Source: Planctomycetaceae bacterium (GTDB taxonomy: Bacteria > Planctomycetota > Planctomycetia > Planctomycetales > Planctomycetaceae). From it: 64,000 nt of DNA. Positions within the stretch are counted from its first letter, which is position 1, and each line of letters begins with the position of its first letter. The stretch spans positions 186,001 to 250,000 of the forward strand of contig JAWKTX010000001.1 in assembly GCA_041398825.1 (NCBI GenBank). The letters run 5' to 3'. A program made the translations under genes and the position numbers. The notes beneath the pieces are model-generated. The model was given only the letters and a program-made list of their open reading frames with translations. It had not been told where the DNA came from and did not search any database. Positions 61,246 through 64,000 of this stretch are shown here, one piece after another.

Positions 61246-62433
61246 ATGCTGGAACAACCACTGTACAGCCTCACACACTCAATATCTGCACGCAGGATCT
61301 GCACGCGAACGCTCCCCGTCCGTGTGTTGACTGTCCTGCTGGCGATGACGATTGTATCGAGTGTTCATGCCGGGGCTGCACGACTGATTGAGGTAACGTC
61401 TGAGGCCGGGATTTGTTCCGGCAAAGTTGTTTCTATGGACAGCCGGTTGTGCTGTCTACAGGATCGTTTTGGGGTTATTCGGCGAATCCCGGTTTCCGGT
61501 TTGAAGAGCGTCCGGGTGCTGGCAGAGAATTTTGTTCCTGCGGCGGCATCGGAGTTCAGGGAAAAGCTGCGAAGTGAATTCGGATCGGATTACGACATCG
61601 CGGGGTCAACTCATTATCTGGTCTGTGCTCCGCGTGGACGTGCCAACTCCTACTGCGACCTGTTCGAGCGTTCGTTTCGACAGATCGAACACTTCTATCG
61701 GGTCCGTGGTTTCGAAGTCCAGGAACCCGATTCACCATTGGTTGCGATCATCTTTGCAACGCAGGATGAGTTTCGTGAATACTGTCGTCGCGACAATTCC
61801 GACTGGAGCAGGGAGCTGCTTGGTTACTATTCACTGAATACCAATCGCGTTACGCTTTTCGACGAACTGAGCCCTGCTCTCGCGTCGACCCACAGGAACG
61901 TCTCCGTATCCCCCGGAATTCGTTCGATGTTTTCTATTGCTGGGCCAACCGCAGACACCATCATTCACGAAACGACGCACCAGGTTGGATACAACATTGG
62001 AGTCCATTCCAGAATTGGCGGAAGCCCAAGCTGGATACTGGAAGGTCTGGCAACGGTGCTGGAGGCCGATGGAATGCGAATGGCTGGATCCCGATCCGGG
62101 AACGCGTCTCGCATCAACGAAAGTCGACTCTCCTGGTTTCGTTCACAGTATTCTTCACGCCAGCAGGCGGGTGACCTTGCCCGTATGGTTGCCGATGAAA
62201 AGTTTTTCAACGGCAACGTGCTTGATGCTTATAGTAACGCCTGGGCGGTTACCTGGTTTCTCACGGAAAATCCAGCACGGGCCAGGGCATTTGCGAGCTA
62301 CCTGAGACTCGTAGAGAGCCGGGACCCACTGAAAGATTACTCTGCAAATCAGCGGCTACACGATTTCCGTGAAGCTTTTGGCGACCCTGCAAAAGTCGAA
62401 GTTGAAATGCTGAGGGCAATGGACCGCTTGTAA
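61246..62433 (+). CDS. DUF1570 putative zinc metallopeptidase
   Basis: 395 residues with an N-terminal export signal (VRVLTVLLAMTIVSSVHAG) after a longer than usual basic leader; a start inside it is possible. The DUF1570 domain includes HYLVCAPRGRANSYCDLFE, VAIIFATQDEFREYC, LLGYYSLNTNRVTLF, and the zinc site IIHETTHQVGYN (HExxH) with a downstream Glu in SWILEGLATVLEA, the gluzincin arrangement. Members are frequent in planctomycetes; proteolysis has not been shown for them. Expected in the periplasm or outside the cell. Confidence 0.88.
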   Translation: MLEQPLYSLTHSISARRICTRTLPVRVLTVLLAMTIVSSVHAGAARLIEVTSEAGICSGKVVSMDSRLCCLQDRFGVIRRIPVSGLKSVRVLAENFVPAAASEFREKLRSEFGSDYDIAGSTHYLVCAPRGRANSYCDLFERSFRQIEHFYRVRGFEVQEPDSPLVAIIFATQDEFREYCRRDNSDWSRELLGYYSLNTNRVTLFDELSPALASTHRNVSVSPGIRSMFSIAGPTADTIIHETTHQVGYNIGVHSRIGGSPSWILEGLATVLEADGMRMAGSRSGNASRINESRLSWFRSQYSSRQQAGDLARMVADEKFFNGNVLDAYSNAWAVTWFLTENPARARAFASYLRLVESRDPLKDYSANQRLHDFREAFGDPAKVEVEMLRAMDRL

Positions 62434-62438
62434 TTGGC

Positions 62439-63491
62439 TCAGGCGGCCACGGACCGAGTCAACTGAGCCCTCGCTTCCAGTTCGGCGTGAATTAACGCAC
62501 CTCGGATTACGGCAAATTCCGGATCGGCAACCAATCGAACTGCAGAGATCATACTGGCGAGATCCTGCTGGATGAGTCGTTCTGTCAGCAGGTCGCTAAC
62601 ACCGTTCAGAAGCGAGCCACCGCCGGAGAGCAGTATGGGAATTCGTTTGCCTGCCAGCTGAGCGGTGACAGGTCCCCGACGCAGCAGATCTCTGATTCCG
62701 CCCACAATCTGGTCGAGGACGAGTGAGGTTGTTCCGGCAAGTATTCGTTCTCGATCTCCGACGGGTTTGCTCACACTGACTTGTCCATTCTTTTTCCAGT
62801 CAGCGACGGAATCCATGTCCAGAAACATGTCGCCGCTCTTGCTCCAGCGGAACATTTTAAAGTGCTGAGCGATCTCAGTATCAATCTGATTGCATCCGAA
62901 AGGAAGAGTCGTTGATGCCAAAGGCATTCCGAAACGTGTGACACAGATGTCTGTTGATTCCGCACCGATCACAACACTGATGCCGGTGAAACCTGCGCTG
63001 GCCCCACAGGCAAGAACGGACGCTTCGGCAGCGCTGACGGCGAAGGGTTCGTAGCCCTGCATTCGCACAAGACGCAGGAGAAAGTCACGGTTATTCATGT
63101 CCTGTTGCGGATCAATCCCCGCGTTTGGTACGACGACCGCGCAAAGGTTGGTCAGTCCGTCAGCAGGCGGAAGCATTGCCGCTGTCAGGAGATGCAGCAT
63201 CTGCCTCGCTGGCGGATCATTTGATGGCACGATGCCATCGATCATCAGAGGTGTTAACGGAAGCTGGCTCAGCCATTGACAGTCCCTGGCGCGGTTGCCG
63301 ACGACAGCAAGAGACTGATCACACACGGCGTAGGGGATGTTGCTCTCCTGCAGTGTCCTGTGATGCTGTTCGGTTTCTTCGATTAACGCATACTCCGACC
63401 GCTCCACGAACAGATTCAGTCGTGCCGGGTTGGCTGGATTCCGGAAGACGGATCGAATTCGACTGCAGCCAAAGTCAATTGCTGTAATCAT
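62439..63491 (-). CDS. actin-fold ATPase (MreB/FtsA/PilM-like)
   Basis: 350 residues with the sequence signatures of the actin/HSP70 fold: phosphate-1 loop MITAIDFGCSRIRS at the N-terminus, phosphate-2 segment ISVVIGAESTDICVTRFG, and adenosine motif IPILLSGGGSLLNGVSDLL near the end. Similarity to MreB, FtsA or PilM cannot be ranked by eye. The C-terminus (LEARAQLTRSVAA) has no membrane-targeting helix typical of FtsA. Its ATG overlaps the TGA of the upstream partial gene (ATGA), so translation is coupled. Possibly a cytoskeletal or secretion/pilus ATPase; function inferred only. Confidence 0.75.
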   Translation of the reverse strand: MITAIDFGCSRIRSVFRNPANPARLNLFVERSEYALIEETEQHHRTLQESNIPYAVCDQSLAVVGNRARDCQWLSQLPLTPLMIDGIVPSNDPPARQMLHLLTAAMLPPADGLTNLCAVVVPNAGIDPQQDMNNRDFLLRLVRMQGYEPFAVSAAEASVLACGASAGFTGISVVIGAESTDICVTRFGMPLASTTLPFGCNQIDTEIAQHFKMFRWSKSGDMFLDMDSVADWKKNGQVSVSKPVGDRERILAGTTSLVLDQIVGGIRDLLRRGPVTAQLAGKRIPILLSGGGSLLNGVSDLLTERLIQQDLASMISAVRLVADPEFAVIRGALIHAELEARAQLTRSVAA

Positions 63492-64000
63492 GATCGTTTC
63501 TGCTCGTTGAGGTAGTTCAATGCTCGGTCGAGACTGGTGGATCGGCTTTTCACCGGACTTCCCGAATCGGCCATACTGTTCATTCTGCCGTCGTTCCCTG
63601 CGCTCTCCCCGGCATCTGTTCGGTAATGTTTTGCGCCAGGGTCATCAGTACCGATGGTGGCTGCGCTATCGACGCTGGTTGAGTTCTGAGCGTGGCTGGA
63701 TTGTCGTCCTGCCTGGTCTTGTTGAGCCATTGCTCCGACCATCTCTGGCGATTGCTGCTGAATATCGCTGTTGATCGAAAAGTGTGGACCACTGAGGCTG
63801 GTATGTGCCGAATCGATTCTGAGGCGGCGAGGTCCTGCGGGGGTTCCAAACAGATTTACCCGCAACGGTAACGCTGCGTCACAAAGATCGATCGGCAGCC
63901 GATTCTCGATCAGATCCGTGAGGGCTTCGAAACCGGAAATCATTTCCGGATTTTCAGCAGCGAATCCGCCTAAAACAGTTTCGCTTGTTTCTGATTCATC
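63488..64000 (-). CDS. protein of unknown function, N-terminus cut by window edge
   Basis: The frame is open from base 64000 down to a TGA at 63488-63490, giving 170 C-terminal residues of a larger protein. An internal ATG at 63943 is not needed as a start because the frame runs on to the edge. The first 60 residues look folded (MISGFEALTDLIENRLPIDL, LRVNLFGTPAGPRRLRID); the rest is Ser/Gln/Asp-rich and disordered, ending with a short helix (LDRALNYLNEQKRS). Coupled to the actin-fold gene by a 4-base overlap, so the two proteins probably act together. Not identified. Confidence 0.6.
   Translation of the reverse strand, partial: DESETSETVLGGFAAENPEMISGFEALTDLIENRLPIDLCDAALPLRVNLFGTPAGPRRLRIDSAHTSLSGPHFSINSDIQQQSPEMVGAMAQQDQAGRQSSHAQNSTSVDSAATIGTDDPGAKHYRTDAGESAGNDGRMNSMADSGSPVKSRSTSLDRALNYLNEQKRS

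Noticed and set aside
1..64000. CRISPR arrays, rRNA, tRNA and complete insertion sequences
   Set aside because: I looked for regularly spaced direct repeats, tRNA T-arm/acceptor patterns and transposase motifs and found none.

Overview
The window looks like a chromosomal segment of a planctomycete (phylum Planctomycetota). The evidence is the gene mix: a paired DUF1501 and DUF1549/DUF1553 operon with a WD40 protein, DUF1570 and DUF1571 proteins, a leucine-rich-repeat lipoprotein, twin-arginine Gfo/Idh/MocA dehydrogenases, a PQQ-type beta-propeller protein, a Ser/Thr kinase with a Pro/Met-rich tail, and a giant cell-surface beta-helix protein. I saw no rRNA, tRNA, CRISPR array, phage or full insertion sequence. 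Most of the window is ordinary core chromosome; the accessory-looking parts are 14.4-14.8 kb, 36.4-42.8 kb and 53.0-56.3 kb.

Layout: 1-4.2 kb holds an edge-truncated secreted protein, a protein kinase behind a LacI-type palindrome, and accA. 4.4-11.4 kb is a minus-strand block: CvpA-family protein, dtd, thiO, PQQ-propeller protein, fructose-bisphosphate aldolase and recA, with hairpin terminators after the aldolase and recA. 11.6-14.8 kb carries a DUF971 protein, an amidohydrolase, a DUF6985-like protein and a frameshifted PEP-CTERM-like remnant next to a 21-bp triple repeat. 14.8-20.8 kb (minus) has a Gfo/Idh dehydrogenase with a tandem-domain esterase, tyrS and a CPBP protease. 21-24.2 kb (plus) has trpC, a NUDIX protein, a secreted protein and nnrD. 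24.2-29 kb is the WD40-DUF1501-DUF1549/1553 operon. 29.4-36.1 kb has a secreted carboxypeptidase-regulatory-like protein, a sugar transferase, hemL, the LRR lipoprotein and a second Gfo/Idh protein.

The most striking gene is at 36455-42502: a 2015-residue protein that starts with an inverse-autotransporter-like beta-barrel, continues as a long right-handed beta-helix, and carries an embedded metzincin-like zinc-protease motif plus calcium-loop-like segments. It is followed by a DUF2079 membrane protein, a lipase-like lipoprotein, uppP, an HtrA-like protein whose catalytic triad is completely replaced, an aldo/keto reductase paired with inositol oxygenase (a plausible inositol-to-glucuronate-to-gulonate route), a region of small or decayed genes, panC, a DUF1571 protein, scpB, tmk, mtaB, a DUF1570 protein and an actin-fold ATPase coupled to a partial gene at the right edge.

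Two small inverted-repeat elements (42677-42794 and 56254-56336) share an asymmetric core and probably belong to one MITE/REP-like family. A dense cluster of a 7-bp motif lies in the mtaB/DUF1570 divergent region. Start codons were chosen from ribosome-binding-site spacing, signal-peptide position and usual family length; where these conflict the entry says so. All function assignments come from reading motifs by eye, without database searches.
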